Shown in pieces: positions 52,700 to 62,205 of a DNA stretch of 64,000 bases. The notes beneath the pieces were generated by a model. That model saw only the letters and a list, made by a program, of their open reading frames with translations. It ran no database searches and had not been told where the DNA came from. Position 1 is the stretch's first letter; each line of letters begins with the position of its first letter. Both the position numbers and the translations under genes were made by a program. Source of the DNA: Anaerostipes caccae L1-92 (GTDB taxonomy: Bacteria; Bacillota; Clostridia; Lachnospirales; Lachnospiraceae); NCBI RefSeq assembly GCF_014467075.1, contig NZ_AP023027.1:3261501-3325500 (forward strand). The letters run 5' to 3'.

Positions 52700-54298
52700 T
52701 TATTCTTCTATTGTCACATCCATGTGAATACAATCCAGATTAATGGTGTCATCATTTTTCTCAGATTCCAGTTCACCGATCTCTATCTTTACCTGGAACC
52801 CTGATCTCTCGGCCAGTTCCTCTTCCAGTGCCTCTATCTTCTCGGGATGCCTCTGAAAGTAATCCTTCCCCATGTTCATACTGCCTTCCGGCTTGAACAT
52901 AAGTCTCAGAACTTCTGTCGATTCATCCGCAGTCAGAATTCCCTTCGAAAGGAGATTCCTGATCATCGGCGGCTGTGCAAGCTTCACCTGCTTCCAGTGC
53001 TTGATGATCTCCTTGAGTTCCCGGGCTCTGGCTTTCGGAAGCCTCTCTTCCAGTATCTGCTCCGTTGTCTTTTCCGGTTCCTTCTGCTTCTGAACAGGTT
53101 CTTCTGCGGCAGTCTGGGGTACCGCGGCAATTCCCTGAGTTTTTATCTGTTCAAGCGAAGCCTCCAGCATACGCATCCGCTCCAGTACACTGGACAGATC
53201 CGTCTCCATCTGCGGCCGGCACATCTTGATCAATGCCACCTCTGCCAGCACTCTTTTCGATGTGGAAAACCGGATCTGATTCAGCAGATCCGACAGTATG
53301 CGGATATACCGGATCACAGTCTCTTCTTCCACCTGTGCTGTCTTTTCCTGCATCAGACTGAGCTGCTCCGCAGAAACTTCCAGAGCTTCCATGGATGCAT
53401 CACCCTTGCCTGCCAGCAGAAGATTTCTCAAATACCAGATGAAATCCGTGATGAACTGGGATAGTTCTCTTCCCTGCTCCACAACCTTTCCGACGATCCC
53501 GATAACCTCCGTCACATCATTTGCAAGGATGCTGTCCAGAAGCCTTGCATAGACACTGATATCCACGGTTCCCAACACTTCAAGCACATTTTCATAGGTC
53601 AGTTTTTTCCCGAGATAAAATGCAATGCATTGATCCAAAAGACTCAGAGCATCGCGCATGGAACCGTCCGCCATTCTGGCTACATATCTCAGCGCCTTTT
53701 CTTCTGCCTCCACGTGTTCCTCCGACATCAGTTCCATGAGCCGGTCCGCAATAACATCTGCTGTGATCCGGTGAAAATCATATCTCTGGCATCGGGAAAG
53801 GATCGTTATGGGTATCTTGTGTACCTCTGTGGTGGCCAGAATAAAGATCACATATTCCGGCGGCTCTTCCAAAGTCTTTAACAGGGCATTAAATGCCCCC
53901 ATGGAAAGCATATGCACCTCGTCGATAATAAACACTTTATATTTTCCTGAAGCCGGAGAATACTGCACCTGTTCTTTGATATCCCGGATATTGTCGACAC
54001 CGTTGTTTGACGCTGCGTCAATCTCCATAACGTTCATAGAACTGCCTTCCTGAATCTCCCTGCAGCTTTCGCAGACTCCGCAGGGATTTCCGTCCTCCGG
54101 GTGCTCACAGTTCACTGCTTTGGCGAGCAGCTTTGCGACCGACGTCTTTCCGGTTCCCCTGGTTCCGCAGAACAGATAGGCATGGCCGATACGCCCGGCT
54201 TCCAGCTGGTTCTTCAGCGTCGTGACGATATGATCCTGCCCCTTGACCTCATCAAAGGCCGACGGCCGGAACTTTCGGTATAAAGCCATATATGACAT
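52700..54298 (-). CDS. dnaX: DNA polymerase III subunit gamma/tau
   Basis: 532 residues. Clamp-loader ATPase: Walker [21 protein letters not shown], zinc Cys set [23 protein letters not shown] (Walker B), sensor SRC in [10 protein letters not shown], domain III about 245-360 and a C-terminal tau region ([34 protein letters not shown]). No SRP RNA was seen directly upstream, where some Firmicutes carry it. Confidence 0.96.
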   Translation of the reverse strand: MSYMALYRKFRPSAFDEVKGQDHIVTTLKNQLEAGRIGHAYLFCGTRGTGKTSVAKLLAKAVNCEHPEDGNPCGVCESCREIQEGSSMNVMEIDAASNNGVDNIRDIKEQVQYSPASGKYKVFIIDEVHMLSMGAFNALLKTLEEPPEYVIFILATTEVHKIPITILSRCQRYDFHRITADVIADRLMELMSEEHVEAEEKALRYVARMADGSMRDALSLLDQCIAFYLGKKLTYENVLEVLGTVDISVYARLLDSILANDVTEVIGIVGKVVEQGRELSQFITDFIWYLRNLLLAGKGDASMEALEVSAEQLSLMQEKTAQVEEETVIRYIRILSDLLNQIRFSTSKRVLAEVALIKMCRPQMETDLSSVLERMRMLEASLEQIKTQGIAAVPQTAAEEPVQKQKEPEKTTEQILEERLPKARARELKEIIKHWKQVKLAQPPMIRNLLSKGILTADESTEVLRLMFKPEGSMNMGKDYFQRHPEKIEALEEELAERSGFQVKIEIGELESEKNDDTINLDCIHMDVTIEE

Positions 54299-54465
54299 AT
54301 TCTTTCCTCCTGCATCATTTCCTTATTGTATCATAACCTCTGAAAATGGAAAAGGAAAAAAATCGTCGAACTTTTGCCCCTGTTTTCCGTTGCCTTTTAC
54401 ACGAACTCCCATATAAACTTATAGTTGCCCCTGCATGAAATTTGTACATAGAAAGAAGCGTGAAT

Positions 54466-55146
54466 ATGAAGAATCAAAATACACTGACAACATTTTCTCA
54501 TGAATTAAAAAACTCTCTGACTTTAATTTACAGTCAGATTCAGTACATAGAGCAGACACACCCGGAGCTCTCACAGGACGTTTACTGGTCCGGCATGAAA
54601 GCTGATTTCTCCTCTGTCTTTGACATGGTCCGCCAAATGCTTTCCCCGGTATCCGATGCCTCAGCCACACTGGAGCCCGTGGACTTAAACGCACTCCTGG
54701 AAGAAATCAGATGTTCATGGAGTTTAAGGCTGAACGAGTGCAAAATCCGCTTTTCTGTCCAGACAGAGGATTCCTCTCCCTATTATGTCAAGGGATCCAA
54801 GACTAAATACCTTCAAATCTTCAACAACTTAATTTCCAATGGTGTCAACGCAATCTGCAGAAAAAAAGAGGCCTCAAGAGAGCCTCTGATTTCTGTCCAT
54901 TTAAGCCGGGAAGGAGATTTTATTGTCTGCAGTCTTTCCGACACCGGAATCGGCATGACAAAAGAACAGCAGTCCCGCGCCTTTTACCGCGGTGTCTCTT
55001 TTGTGCCCAAAGGAAACGGTATCGGCCTATCCGTAGTCAGTGAAATTGCCAGGGAACTGGACATCTCTATCCACATGGATTCGGCCTTAAATCAGGGCAC
55101 TACCTTCACCCTCATTTTCCCCTGTCTTGCCGATACAGCAAGATAG
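54466..55146 (+). CDS. Soluble histidine kinase-like protein
   Basis: 226 residues with no transmembrane or sensor domain. Phosphoacceptor-like helix TTFSHELKNSLTLIYSQ (His near residue 11), then a HATPase_c domain: NNLISNGVNAI (N box), SLSDTGIGMTKEQ (G1), GNGIGLSVVSEIA (G2). May act as a phosphorelay protein similar in plan to sporulation kinases (inference). It lies alone on the plus strand and overlaps the convergent rhomboid gene by 35 bases. Confidence 0.8.
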   Translation: MKNQNTLTTFSHELKNSLTLIYSQIQYIEQTHPELSQDVYWSGMKADFSSVFDMVRQMLSPVSDASATLEPVDLNALLEEIRCSWSLRLNECKIRFSVQTEDSSPYYVKGSKTKYLQIFNNLISNGVNAICRKKEASREPLISVHLSREGDFIVCSLSDTGIGMTKEQQSRAFYRGVSFVPKGNGIGLSVVSEIARELDISIHMDSALNQGTTFTLIFPCLADTAR

Positions 55147-56041
55147 CCAAAAGAAATCCCCCGATGCAGCCCCCGATATGGGCTGCATTGTCAACTCCCA
55201 TGGTAGAAAAGCCATGATACAGGCTTCCCGCGATCATAAGCGCGACTCCTCCTCCGTAAAATTCTTTTTGATAACCCCTGTTTTTAATCAAGATCCAAAG
55301 CATTGCACCAATAAGTCCGAAAATAGCTCCCGATGCACCGACAGATGCCACCATTTCTCCCATATTCATATAGTACACAGCGGAGACGATACTTCCGCAC
55401 AGCCCGGCTCCCATATATAAGGCTACATATCTGGCCCTGCCGAAGATCGGTTCCAGTCTGCTGCCAATCAAAACAAAGACGATCATATTGTTAAACAGAT
55501 GATCAAATCCATTGTGCAGGAAGTTGCTCGTAACCAAACGGTAAAGCTCCCCCTGTTTGAATGCATGCATCCATGTGAGCGCTCCCCAATTAAGGATCTC
55601 TGTGCTGGCAGCAGACCACAGATACATGAAAATATTGATCGTCAGTATAACAGCCGTAGCCTGGTAATCTTTCAGTTTTCTGAAGCGGAACTCTTCTGGC
55701 GGAGCCGATGACCGGTCTTTGCTGTCTGAGGCTGAAAGGATCATACAGACAGGATCATATAATTCCTCAAAAGCCCTGTCAGGATCCGTCCATGTGGATC
55801 TGCCCTGTTCTGAAAGAATCAGTACAAGAACCGATGCCTTCGGTCCAATATACTGCTTCAGTTCCTCATTCAGCGATCCGGTCTCCTCTGTAGTATAAAG
55901 GCTTCCGTCCGGTTTGTGTTCATAGGCAATAAATACTCCTTTTTTCCTTCCCCAATCTTCTTTTACATAACACGGGCCCAAAGGAGTCATTTCTTTTTGG
56001 TATCCTCTGATATTCAGTAAATTTAATATTCTCTGGTACAT
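55112..56041 (-). CDS. Rhomboid-family intramembrane serine protease
   Basis: 309 residues from the ATG behind TTGGAGGAAATGTC. A cytoplasmic N-terminal domain (about 1-135), then six or seven membrane helices: WMHAFKQGELYRLVTSNFLHNGFDHLFNNM, catalytic Ser in SVGASGAIFGLIGA and His in NAAHIGGCIGGFLLA. Cleaves transmembrane substrates. Immediately downstream of the Tad/Flp genes (40 bases after the FHA gene), so a pilus-related substrate is plausible. Confidence 0.93.
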   Translation of the reverse strand: MYQRILNLLNIRGYQKEMTPLGPCYVKEDWGRKKGVFIAYEHKPDGSLYTTEETGSLNEELKQYIGPKASVLVLILSEQGRSTWTDPDRAFEELYDPVCMILSASDSKDRSSAPPEEFRFRKLKDYQATAVILTINIFMYLWSAASTEILNWGALTWMHAFKQGELYRLVTSNFLHNGFDHLFNNMIVFVLIGSRLEPIFGRARYVALYMGAGLCGSIVSAVYYMNMGEMVASVGASGAIFGLIGAMLWILIKNRGYQKEFYGGGVALMIAGSLYHGFSTMGVDNAAHIGGCIGGFLLAILLYRQDRGK

Positions 56042-56081
56042 GACATTTCCTCCAATAGAAGCCTTTTCAACTCTATTGGAA

Positions 56082-57236
56082 TTATACCATAAATTCAAAT
56101 TCTTCTGTACCTGCTTTTATTATATCTCCGCTCTTTAATTCTGTTTCCTTCCACACTTTTTCACCATTTAAAAATGTTCCGTTTTTCGATCCCAGATCCC
56201 TGAGTATGTATCCCCCGCCCTCTGTCACTATTTGAAAGTGCCTCCGGCTCACCCCGGGCTGGGGAAGGAAGAGATCAACCCCTTCTTCCTGCCTCCCTGC
56301 AGTAAACTCAGCGCTGTTTAATTCTACTTCCGTATGTTCCGCTCCCAAAAGTCTCAAAACAGGCCCTTTCTCCCAGACTAAGAGCGCGGTTTCATCACAC
56401 ATTAGTACAGTCTCATCCGCAGGCTGCTCCTCAGCCTTTTCCGGTTTCTCTATGGTTTTTCTGCTGTTTTTTACTCCCGCCCACAGACATCCCGTATTTA
56501 GCGCAATCAGGAATCCTCCGATCACAATCCCTCTGAGATTTGGATAGGTCATTCCCTCATTCCATGCTCTGGCCGCAAAATAGGCGGCAGAAAACAGAAG
56601 CGGAATATACAGCATAGCCGAACAGACCTGCATCCTGCTGTTTTTCTTTCTCTTGCGCTTAAAGGATTCTTCCTGCATAAATTCTTTTGTCCCCGGAAGC
56701 TCCTGTTCCATCTCATTCATTACCGGTTCAGGGGTTATAAATTGTTTCAGCCCGTCCAGTGACACAGGGGATTTTCTCAGCCTGTTGTGCAGTTCATAAA
56801 AAAATGTGACCTGGCTCCGGTTTCTATAATCCAGCCGGTCAATACAGGACTGTACAAACTCTCTGAGCTGCTCTGTAATGTCTGATCCGTTTCCCGGCAC
56901 ATAACAGAGAGCCGGCTTTCCGTCGAAAACATACACATGCCTCGGTGTCAAAATAAAATGATCCGGATTCAGCAGGTGCTCCTCCGCTTTTTCTATCACC
57001 GTGATCAGATCCATGAAAAAATTCCTGGCATCCAGTTTTCCAATCTGGTCAATATATAAATCAGCCGAAACAAGATGAAAATAATAGGCCTCTTCATCTT
57101 CCGTTCTCCGCAGTTCACAGGGAAGGAGCCCTGTGATCATATGTGACAGAAGGACTTGTTCTTCATATACTTCTCCGTCTGTTTTAGGCACAACATAATA
57201 ATGTTCAAATCCTTCCCGGACCCACTGTTCATTCAA
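56082..57236 (-). CDS. FHA-domain membrane protein of the Tad cluster (DUF6382-like)
   Basis: 384 residues. N-terminal cytoplasmic domain of about 180 residues (GFEHYYVVPK...LYIDQIGKLDARNFFMDLITVIEKAEEHLL...) of the type paired with FHA in clostridial pilus loci, two transmembrane helices (about 205-225 and 236-256), then a C-terminal FHA domain (about 300-384, FLPQPGVSRRHFQIVTEGGGYILRDLGSKNGTFLNGEKV) that binds phosphothreonine. Overlaps the TadE-like gene by 8 bases. Likely signalling for pilus assembly. Confidence 0.85.
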   Translation of the reverse strand: MNEQWVREGFEHYYVVPKTDGEVYEEQVLLSHMITGLLPCELRRTEDEEAYYFHLVSADLYIDQIGKLDARNFFMDLITVIEKAEEHLLNPDHFILTPRHVYVFDGKPALCYVPGNGSDITEQLREFVQSCIDRLDYRNRSQVTFFYELHNRLRKSPVSLDGLKQFITPEPVMNEMEQELPGTKEFMQEESFKRKRKKNSRMQVCSAMLYIPLLFSAAYFAARAWNEGMTYPNLRGIVIGGFLIALNTGCLWAGVKNSRKTIEKPEKAEEQPADETVLMCDETALLVWEKGPVLRLLGAEHTEVELNSAEFTAGRQEEGVDLFLPQPGVSRRHFQIVTEGGGYILRDLGSKNGTFLNGEKVWKETELKSGDIIKAGTEEFEFMV

Positions 57237-57636
57237 TCAAGCTCCACCTCCTGATCTTTTCTGTCTCTTTTGGAAGCATAAATTCCTGCTGTTCCGTGAT
57301 CTTAAACAGCCGCAGTCCAAAAATTTCCACACTTCCCGCCGCCGGCACTCCAATTTCAGCCTGTACTTTGATCTTTCTCTTTTCCTTTGTCTCAGATACG
57401 CTGACAGAGCTCACCTTACCCAGCACGATCCTTCTTTCCAAATCCCGCCGCAGATTTGTTTCCTGATTCTTATCTTCCGTATGCAGCCCTGCCTCTTTTA
57501 CAAGTCCCGATACGATACCCAGATCCATAATATAAAAGAAAAACGAAAACAGAAGAACAAGTAAAAAGCAGAGAACAGGTATGATCAGGCTTGCCTCCAA
57601 TGTCATATATCCATCTATCTCCCGCATCTTTCGCAT
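57229..57636 (-). CDS. TadE-like pseudopilin (small)
   Basis: 135 residues. Short leader MRKMREIDG then YMTLEASLIIPVLCFLLVLLFSFFFY, a type IV-like helix with Glu at position +5 after a Gly, the class III prepilin peptidase pattern. Extracellular remainder with no Cys. Part of the same coupled operon as Tad genes (22-base overlap with the upstream TadE-like gene). Confidence 0.82.
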   Translation of the reverse strand: MRKMREIDGYMTLEASLIIPVLCFLLVLLFSFFFYIMDLGIVSGLVKEAGLHTEDKNQETNLRRDLERRIVLGKVSSVSVSETKEKRKIKVQAEIGVPAAGSVEIFGLRLFKITEQQEFMLPKETEKIRRWSLIE

Positions 57637-58466
57637 GGCTTCATCCCCTCTGCCTCACTTATCTTTTTCTTACTGACTGTTCTCTTTAAACCGCTGCATC
57701 CTAAATCCGTGTGATATGCATCTCCCTCTTTCGCGATAAATAAGATGGATATCTTCCCTTTATGGTATTTTGTGCAGCGTTCACATTCCCGGTATCTGGT
57801 TTTTCCGTCTATATATTTCTGCACATCTGAATCAGAAACAATGGACAGAGAAAGATGCGTACAATTTATGTCTTTGTGGTATACACTCTCATAGGGTGTT
57901 ATATATACTTCCCCGCCGTCAGCTCCTTTCTGTCCCTCTGCATACCCGGTCATCGCTTTTTGTCTGATCTTCTGCTCGTAGTTTCCTGTAAACGGCGGAA
58001 GAAACGGAAGACGGTATACGATCCGATAGCGTGCCCTGATCTCATAGGCTTCGAGGTTTTCCTGAAACCGTGACCCTGTAAACAAAACGCCCTGCACACC
58101 TCCCGCAAGGGAGGAATGATTCAGCTTCTTTTGGTCCACAGCTGAAAGAAACTTCTGTTTCAGCAGCACGGTTCTCAAAGAAGGGATGTTCTTTTTGACC
58201 AGCATATACTCATATACCGCTTCCTCCCTTGCAGCCTCTGTAATTCCGTGATATACCTGTCCGTGAATCCATAAGGTTTCACCGACCGAGGCCAGCGCCA
58301 GGAATAAGAATATAAAAACCGGAATCAGAAGGCTGGCCTCCAGCGTCATGCTTCCGCCGGAGGAGGAGAGCAGAGATGTCCTTTTGGATCGTCTGTATTC
58401 AGTTGATATTTTTATATTGTTGGCTGTTGGCTTGGAGAAATGTTTTCTTTTACAATCCAAGAACAT
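57615..58466 (-). CDS. TadE-like pseudopilin with duplicated Cys module
   Basis: 283 residues. Basic leader of about 38 residues ending GG, then SMTLEASLLIPVFIFLFLALASVGE, with Glu at +5. The C-terminal half carries two copies of the pattern YHxDxxCxxL...CxxC: VYHKDINCTHLSLSI...RECERCTKYH and AYHTDLGCSGLKRTV...MKPCERCG (about residues 200-283). The module resembles the Cys motif found on some secreted clostridial proteins; metal or disulfide formation is likely. Confidence 0.8.
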   Translation of the reverse strand: MFLDCKRKHFSKPTANNIKISTEYRRSKRTSLLSSSGGSMTLEASLLIPVFIFLFLALASVGETLWIHGQVYHGITEAAREEAVYEYMLVKKNIPSLRTVLLKQKFLSAVDQKKLNHSSLAGGVQGVLFTGSRFQENLEAYEIRARYRIVYRLPFLPPFTGNYEQKIRQKAMTGYAEGQKGADGGEVYITPYESVYHKDINCTHLSLSIVSDSDVQKYIDGKTRYRECERCTKYHKGKISILFIAKEGDAYHTDLGCSGLKRTVSKKKISEAEGMKPCERCGR

Positions 58467-58493
58467 CTCTGCTCCCCTCCTCCCGTTTCGACA

Positions 58494-59948
58494 TTAATAT
58501 TGTGATACTTCTATCATTGACCATTGATACCGCCCTGTGACCGGCAGTCTGACTCCCCCGAATCTGAACGGATGCAGACTCATGATTGTCTCTGCCTCAA
58601 AGGAAACATAACAATCCTTCAGAGAAAACCCGCGGACTTTCCTCTTTATATTGTCCTCGATCACATCCATCATCCGCAGATATTTTTCCTGTTTTTCAGT
58701 CTGAAGGAATAATAATACCTGAAGATAATCTTTATAAGACAGTCCTTTCTTTACAGACTTTCTTCTGCCGGTGAGTGAGGAAAGACCCGCGAATTCCATC
58801 TGCCATGTGTCTTTGGATTTCCACAGAGGCACCTGTTTTCCTTCTGAAAGATTCCTCAGGTCAAGAATTGATTCTCCATAGGCCAGCGCTGCAAGCAGCA
58901 GATGCTTTGCCAGCTTGACAGCAGGTACAATTCCCGTAATTCCAAGAATTGAGGCCGCAAGCGCCTCTGCCTGTCCCTGTTTTACAGTATCGCCCTGAAC
59001 ATAAATCAAATTTGGCAGGAATCTCATTAAGAGAATCTTGGAAAACACCGAACCGAGATTTTCTTTTTCCGACTCCTTTCCGGCAATCAGGTATTCTGTC
59101 TCGTACTGCAGCCCCTTCTTCTTTTCTTTGGATGTATAGTTCCTGAAATATTTTACCCCGTAGGCTGTTCCCATAAGTTCTGCTTTTATGCCAGATGAAG
59201 ATGCATCCTGCCCCCGGCCTTTTAAAGACTGACTTACGGATTCCGCCTGATAAAAATCAGGATTCTTTTCTTTCTTTGTATCCCTGTGTCCGTAGATGAT
59301 CGGTACATTTTGCTCGGATACTTCGGCCTCTTTTCCCAAGACAACAGTCACGATGCCCTCCCTCAAAATCCTGACCAGACCTTTTCTTGGATCTTTTGCT
59401 TTCACCGGCTTTTCTTTCTTTTTTTCTGACACCTCCGCTTCTTCCTCTTCTTTGGCTTTTCTGTCCGACTCATTGATGACCTCCCTTACCCGGGAAGCGT
59501 CCTCTTCTCCCGGCATCTTTAACACATTTTCTTTCAGCAGCCTGATACCGTCTTTTCCGAGTTCATATTTCATGAATTCTCCTATCTGTTCTCTCAGGAT
59601 CTCACCTCTTTTGTCTGCCAGCGAAACTTTATGAGAAGTCTTCACAGAACCGGGATAAAAAGAAAACGGATCTCTGCTCTCTGTCAGATTGTATTTCAAC
59701 GTCTCCGCAAGTTTCCCGTCCAGCTGTTTTCCATACCGCACATCCAGTCCAAACAGATGATATTGCTGCTCCAGCTCTTTTTGATAATTTCCCCTGGCAC
59801 CTGCGAGGGCAGCCATATAAGCTCCCTGGGCCTTCCCTTTGCCCAGATAGAGATAGGCCCCCTCCAGACACATGCTCAGCAGCAGCAAGACTATGAGAAA
59901 CATAAGACTTGCATATACGGTCACACTGCCCTTCGTATTTGTTTTCAT
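58494..59948 (-). CDS. TadG-like pilus protein (DUF5702-like)
   Basis: 484 residues. Leader MKTNTKG then SVTVYASLMFLIVLLLLSMCLEGAYLY; here position +5 is Tyr rather than Glu. The rest is a large extracellular region with a lysine-rich low-complexity stretch (residues about 160-195, EEEEAEVSEKKKEKPVKAKDPRKG). It begins inside the Flp gene's last codons (ATGA overlap). Minor pilin or tip protein is the likely role. Confidence 0.7.
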   Translation of the reverse strand: MKTNTKGSVTVYASLMFLIVLLLLSMCLEGAYLYLGKGKAQGAYMAALAGARGNYQKELEQQYHLFGLDVRYGKQLDGKLAETLKYNLTESRDPFSFYPGSVKTSHKVSLADKRGEILREQIGEFMKYELGKDGIRLLKENVLKMPGEEDASRVREVINESDRKAKEEEEAEVSEKKKEKPVKAKDPRKGLVRILREGIVTVVLGKEAEVSEQNVPIIYGHRDTKKEKNPDFYQAESVSQSLKGRGQDASSSGIKAELMGTAYGVKYFRNYTSKEKKKGLQYETEYLIAGKESEKENLGSVFSKILLMRFLPNLIYVQGDTVKQGQAEALAASILGITGIVPAVKLAKHLLLAALAYGESILDLRNLSEGKQVPLWKSKDTWQMEFAGLSSLTGRRKSVKKGLSYKDYLQVLLFLQTEKQEKYLRMMDVIEDNIKRKVRGFSLKDCYVSFEAETIMSLHPFRFGGVRLPVTGRYQWSMIEVSQY

Positions 59949-60106
59949 TGAACCTGGCCCGTCTTGGATGTGATCGTCTTAAAAATGTTCTGCACCACTC
60001 TCTTAATCTGTGTTTGGAAAATAATTACAAGTCCTATAAGGACGACAATGATCAAAATCACTTCTACCACACCCATGCCGCTCTCATCTTTCATAAACTC
60101 CTTCAT
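59945..60106 (-). CDS. Flp-type pilin (53 residues)
   Basis: ATG behind GAAAGGAGAATTTATT; 53 residues: MKEFMKDESG followed by MGVVEVILIIVVLIGLVIIF and a basic tail. Cleavage after Gly10 would leave Glu at +5, as in Flp pilins (Flp1-like). This is the main structural subunit of the Tad pilus. It is the shortest gene in the cluster and is easily missed. Confidence 0.85.
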   Translation of the reverse strand: MKEFMKDESGMGVVEVILIIVVLIGLVIIFQTQIKRVVQNIFKTITSKTGQVQ

Positions 60107-60121
60107 AATAAATTCTCCTTT

Positions 60122-61423
60122 CTATGAAAATGATAAAAATGCAGGCACCATAAGCAGGGTAAGAATAACGATGAGCATAAGGATCATTGGCATCAGCAGC
60201 TTAGTGCTGGCCTCTTCCCCTTTGCGCCTGGCCGTTTCCTTCCGCTCTGAAAATGCCTCTGTCTCTTCCTCTTCAAGTCTGCTTAAAAGATCCCTTGTTC
60301 CTCTGAGCAGACTCTGGGACAGCAGGACTGACAGTTTCTTATAGCATGGCAGCTGAATGCTGCTTCCAAGTTCTCTGAGAGCCTGCGCCTGAGACATTCC
60401 GAGAGCGATCTTTTTATCTGCCTGCTGAAACTGCCGGTAAACAAACTTGGGATGATCTCTGTCAAAAGAAGATCCGATAGAATGGACTGCCCCCTGAATC
60501 GTCATTCCGGCTCCCAGAAGCAAAACAAAACGGCTGATAATCATAGGATACTCCTCCATCGTCTCTTTCATTGCCTTGGCTTTCTTCTGCTTCTGTCTTT
60601 CTTCCTCTGTGTACCACAGAAGCACGAGACAGAGGATGCCTATCGCGGCCAGTGCCGGAAGACGGCCATTCCCCTTATCCGCCTCTGTAATCTCGCTGCC
60701 GTTTATACTTGAAGGAATACGAAACGTATCTTTTCCTGCATTTTCTTTCTCAATCTGTTCTAATTTCTTTTTAATTCCGTCGATCTTCGTCCCCTTTTTA
60801 TCGGCTTGTCCCGGAACCAGACGGACCGGAGTCATGATCATTTCTCTGTGCTCTCCGTATGAGAGAGAGGTATTCACTTTTATGATCACAGGTTCCTTTA
60901 AATCTTCGTTAAATACATTGCCTGCCTCATCGATCAGACTCAGATCCCCTGTATCCCAGCTGATTTTGACCTGATTTCCCGGAATCTGCTCCGGGAAATG
61001 AAGCCGGCCTTTCACTTCATTTAAAGACGGATTATCACCTTTCATATGTTTTTTCAGGTAACTTTTAGCCTTATCAAAGGCTTTCCTTTCTTCTTTTTCG
61101 GTGTATGCCTTAGGATGAATGATCAGATCATAGGATTCTTTTTCTTTGCCTGTATCAATATTCAGTTCCCGGTTTAATTCTTCTCCGTCTCTGTCCCTGT
61201 GAATGGAGATATCTTTTGCTCCCAGCCATTCCGACCCTGCCGCCAAAAAGATAACCCCGAGAAATACACATGCTGCGAGAAATACCTTTCTCCACTGTTC
61301 GGAAAGTGAACGCCAAACCTCTTTCTCCTGTTCCTCCCTGCTGCCGCAGAAGTAGCTGCGGATGTACTCCCTCCTGTTCCTGACAGCTGTCTCCGGCAGA
61401 TGACGGACCCACTTTTCTATCAA
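60122..61423 (-). CDS. TadC-like membrane protein with large external insert
   Basis: 433 residues from a TTG behind GAGGTGTAACA, two bases after the TadB stop. First transmembrane helix about 47-63, second about 255-271, and a C-terminal type II secretion F domain (KAMKETMEEYPMIISRFVLLLGAGMTIQGAVHSIG... to RKGEEASTKLLMPMILMLIVILTLLM). The stretch of about 190 residues between the first two helices is far longer than in ordinary TadC and is predicted outside the membrane. Platform protein of pilus assembly. Confidence 0.78.
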   Translation of the reverse strand: MIEKWVRHLPETAVRNRREYIRSYFCGSREEQEKEVWRSLSEQWRKVFLAACVFLGVIFLAAGSEWLGAKDISIHRDRDGEELNRELNIDTGKEKESYDLIIHPKAYTEKEERKAFDKAKSYLKKHMKGDNPSLNEVKGRLHFPEQIPGNQVKISWDTGDLSLIDEAGNVFNEDLKEPVIIKVNTSLSYGEHREMIMTPVRLVPGQADKKGTKIDGIKKKLEQIEKENAGKDTFRIPSSINGSEITEADKGNGRLPALAAIGILCLVLLWYTEEERQKQKKAKAMKETMEEYPMIISRFVLLLGAGMTIQGAVHSIGSSFDRDHPKFVYRQFQQADKKIALGMSQAQALRELGSSIQLPCYKKLSVLLSQSLLRGTRDLLSRLEEEETEAFSERKETARRKGEEASTKLLMPMILMLIVILTLLMVPAFLSFS

Positions 61424-61425
61424 TG

Positions 61426-62205
61426 TTACACCTCGATTTCCACAATTTTTTTTGCCCACATTCCTGCAGCGACTAAAACAATCAGACAAACCGTCGACAA
61501 TATCACGCCTCCCGGAGAATCGTATAAAACCTGAAAATATCCCGGGTTCATAAGACGCACATACAAAAGAATAAAAAACGGCATCACGGACATAATCTTC
61601 TGTTCCATTCTTTTGGCAGATACCATCGTAAGGATTTCTTCTTTGACCTGTATTTTCTGGTTCATATGCTCCACGGACTTTTTGATAATCTGGATCAGAT
61701 TCCCTCCGTTTCTCTTGATAATCCACAGCACCTGTGCAAACTGCGATGCTTCATCCACACCAAGCCTTAAAGCCATCTTATCCATCAGCACTTCGATGGG
61801 CTGATTTACCTCCAGTCCCGCGCACACCAGCGAGAGTTCCTGTTCCAGCACACTTTTCTTATCTCCATTGACTGCTCTCATATCATCCCGAGCGGCCCTC
61901 ACAGCGTTTTCCAGAGAGTATCCCGCGCTCAGACTGTTATAGACGGAGAGCAGCATCTCTTTAAATTCCAGCCTGGACTGTCTGATCCGCATCTTTCTCT
62001 CCTCCCTGGCCTGATACAGCATATATGGGAAACAAAACACTGCATATAAGATCCCGAGCCAGATCCGGTCATAAAAGAGATAACATATGATAAAAAACAG
62101 AATCATTCCCTGCGCCGCTTTCAGCACAGCCTTTCGTATATTAAACACTTCAAGGATGTTTACCTCCTTGATTCTGCTGAGATAATAACTCTTTATAAGC
62201 TTCAT
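61426..62205 (-). CDS. TadB-like pilus assembly membrane protein
   Basis: 259 residues if started at the ATG at 62205 (GGGAG ten bases upstream). It overlaps tadA by 56 bases. A GTG at 62148 with AAGGAGGT 14 bases upstream is an alternative, closer to the stronger ribosome site. Three or four transmembrane helices and a T2SF domain (EFKEMLLSVYNSLSAGYSLENAVRAARDDM...GNLIQIIKKSVEHMNQKIQVKEEILTMVSAKRMEQKIMSVMPFFILL). Start uncertain. Confidence 0.82.
   Translation of the reverse strand: MKLIKSYYLSRIKEVNILEVFNIRKAVLKAAQGMILFFIICYLFYDRIWLGILYAVFCFPYMLYQAREERKMRIRQSRLEFKEMLLSVYNSLSAGYSLENAVRAARDDMRAVNGDKKSVLEQELSLVCAGLEVNQPIEVLMDKMALRLGVDEASQFAQVLWIIKRNGGNLIQIIKKSVEHMNQKIQVKEEILTMVSAKRMEQKIMSVMPFFILLYVRLMNPGYFQVLYDSPGGVILSTVCLIVLVAAGMWAKKIVEIEV

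Noticed and set aside
54299-54465. SRP RNA upstream of dnaX
   Set aside because: No GGAA/GCA-type apical hairpin or extended pairing; nothing resembles ffs.
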